Source of the DNA: Nitrospirota bacterium
GTDB lineage: Bacteria > Nitrospirota > Thermodesulfovibrionia > UBA6902 > BMS3Bbin08
Length of the DNA stretch: 5,978 nt
Direction: 5' to 3'
Assembly (NCBI GenBank): GCA_016208845.1
Contig: JACQXH010000123.1
Coordinates: forward strand, 1 to 5,978
Position 1 is the stretch's first letter, and the number at the start of each line of letters is the position of its first letter. This document shows, piece after piece, positions 5,289-5,978 of this stretch. The notes below the pieces were generated by a model. The model was not told where the DNA came from. It searched no databases and was given only the letters and a program-made list of their open reading frames with translations. A program made the translations under genes and the position numbers.

Positions 5289-5978
5289 ATGTCCAGGGAC
5301 CGTAATTACAGCGTAAGGATGAGGGCCTCAAGGCTGGGCATACATATCTCCGGCGCTGAAGGGATCTATGTGAATGAGGATGTTATCAGGATGGTCCAGA
5401 AATATTCTGAAAGGGCCTTTACCCATGAGAAGGGCAGGGCGGATGAAATTCATATCACGGTAGAGGAGCTCAAAAAGAAGCCCAAGACCATATCTTCTCT
5501 TTCGCTTTGTACGCTCGACACAAAAAATCCTGCATCAGCAAAAAAATCCGCGATTGAAATACTGACCAGGGTCGGCATTACGGATAGGGCTGTAGAAGAG
5601 GCATTCAAAGCCCTCAATATCGGCATCAGCATGAGAGGGGCGATGCTGATGGGCATAGAAGGGGTCAGGCTTGAACCGGATCTTCTGCGCGGAGTTAGGG
5701 TAACACGGATGGGCCTTACAAAAAAGAGTGCGGGCATTCTTTCCAGCAAGCTAAGCAAACTCAACCTCAATAATGACACTGTTAAAGAGGCGCTGATCCT
5801 TTCGAGCAAGGTGAATAATCATCCCATGGTGATCGGGGAGCTTTGCATATCTGATGACCCGGGTTATACTACAGGATACATTGCCACCCGCAGGTATGGC
5901 TACATCAGACTGCCTCATATAAAAAAACGCGGTATCCCTTATGGCGGCAGGGCTTTTTTCATTACAGGCGGTGAAATA
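5289..5978 (+). CDS. bioW: 6-carboxyhexanoate-CoA ligase (pimeloyl-CoA synthetase) BioW, 3' end outside window
   Basis: ATP-dependent enzyme that activates free pimelate to pimeloyl-CoA, the substrate of BioF in biotin synthesis. The 230 codons present are open to the window edge; B. subtilis BioW is about 259 residues, so about 30 are missing. The N-terminus reads YSVRMRAS (7-14) then HISGAEG (19-25), as in known BioW. Further matches are MRGAML (115-120), GVRVTRM (135-141), VKEALILSSKV (165-175), NHPMVIGELCISDDPGY (177-193) and GYIATRR (196-202). By my alignment Y193, Y205 and R207 correspond to B. subtilis Y199, Y211 and R213, which contact pimelate in solved structures. The ATG directly follows the bioB TAA, with GGAG six bases upstream (5279-5282), so translation is probably coupled to bioB. 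Its frame has no internal stop. The presence of BioW implies that this organism uses free pimelate. Confidence 0.93.
   Translation, partial: MSRDRNYSVRMRASRLGIHISGAEGIYVNEDVIRMVQKYSERAFTHEKGRADEIHITVEELKKKPKTISSLSLCTLDTKNPASAKKSAIEILTRVGITDRAVEEAFKALNIGISMRGAMLMGIEGVRLEPDLLRGVRVTRMGLTKKSAGILSSKLSKLNLNNDTVKEALILSSKVNNHPMVIGELCISDDPGYTTGYIATRRYGYIRLPHIKKRGIPYGGRAFFITGGEI

Overview
The window carries five coding regions, all on the + strand. The 5' end is the middle of a very long 2-hydroxyacyl-CoA dehydratase activase-like gene (two tandem BadF/BcrA-type ATPase domains, a DUF2229 region and an HgdB-like region). It is followed by a 30-codon AURKAIP1/COX24-domain gene, then bioB (biotin synthase), then bioW (6-carboxyhexanoate-CoA ligase), which runs off the 3' edge. 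The mixed codon usage, the anaerobe-type activase and a pimelate-dependent BioW route suggest an uncultured anaerobic bacterium. Nitrospirota (Thermodesulfovibrionia-like) or a related deep lineage is my best guess. This is inference from gene content, not a phylogenetic placement.

Layout: 1-4071 is one continuous reading frame of 1356 sense codons except for a single TAG at 2104-2106, which splits it into 1-2106 and 2110-4071. Bases 4072-4160 hold half of an imperfect inverted repeat and a strong Shine-Dalgarno. The small basic protein is at 4161-4253. Bases 4254-4328 hold a GC-rich hairpin without a U-tract. bioB (4329-5288) is complete in every conserved motif but has one in-frame TGA at 4551-4553. 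bioW starts at 5289, directly after the bioB stop. No intergenic stretch exceeds 90 bases, and I saw no rRNA, tRNA, CRISPR array or transposase.

Function: bioW makes pimeloyl-CoA from pimelate, the precursor for BioF/BioA/BioD (not in the window), and bioB performs the last sulfur insertion, so the 3' part is the start of a biotin operon. The activase-like gene belongs to a family of ATP-driven electron donors to radical 2-hydroxyacyl-CoA dehydratases and benzoyl-CoA reductases. Its partner is not visible here, and its link to the biotin genes may be only positional.

The unusual signals are two: (i) two conserved genes are each broken by exactly one in-frame stop, TAG in one and TGA in the other, while the three natural gene ends in the window are all TAA; (ii) the activase gene is colonised by small palindromic repeats. 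Two related fold-back units form the linkers after both ATPase domains in the same reading frame, a 63-base in-frame insertion built from a 28-base tandem repeat lies in front of the DUF2229 core, and a further inverted repeat supplies its stop codon.
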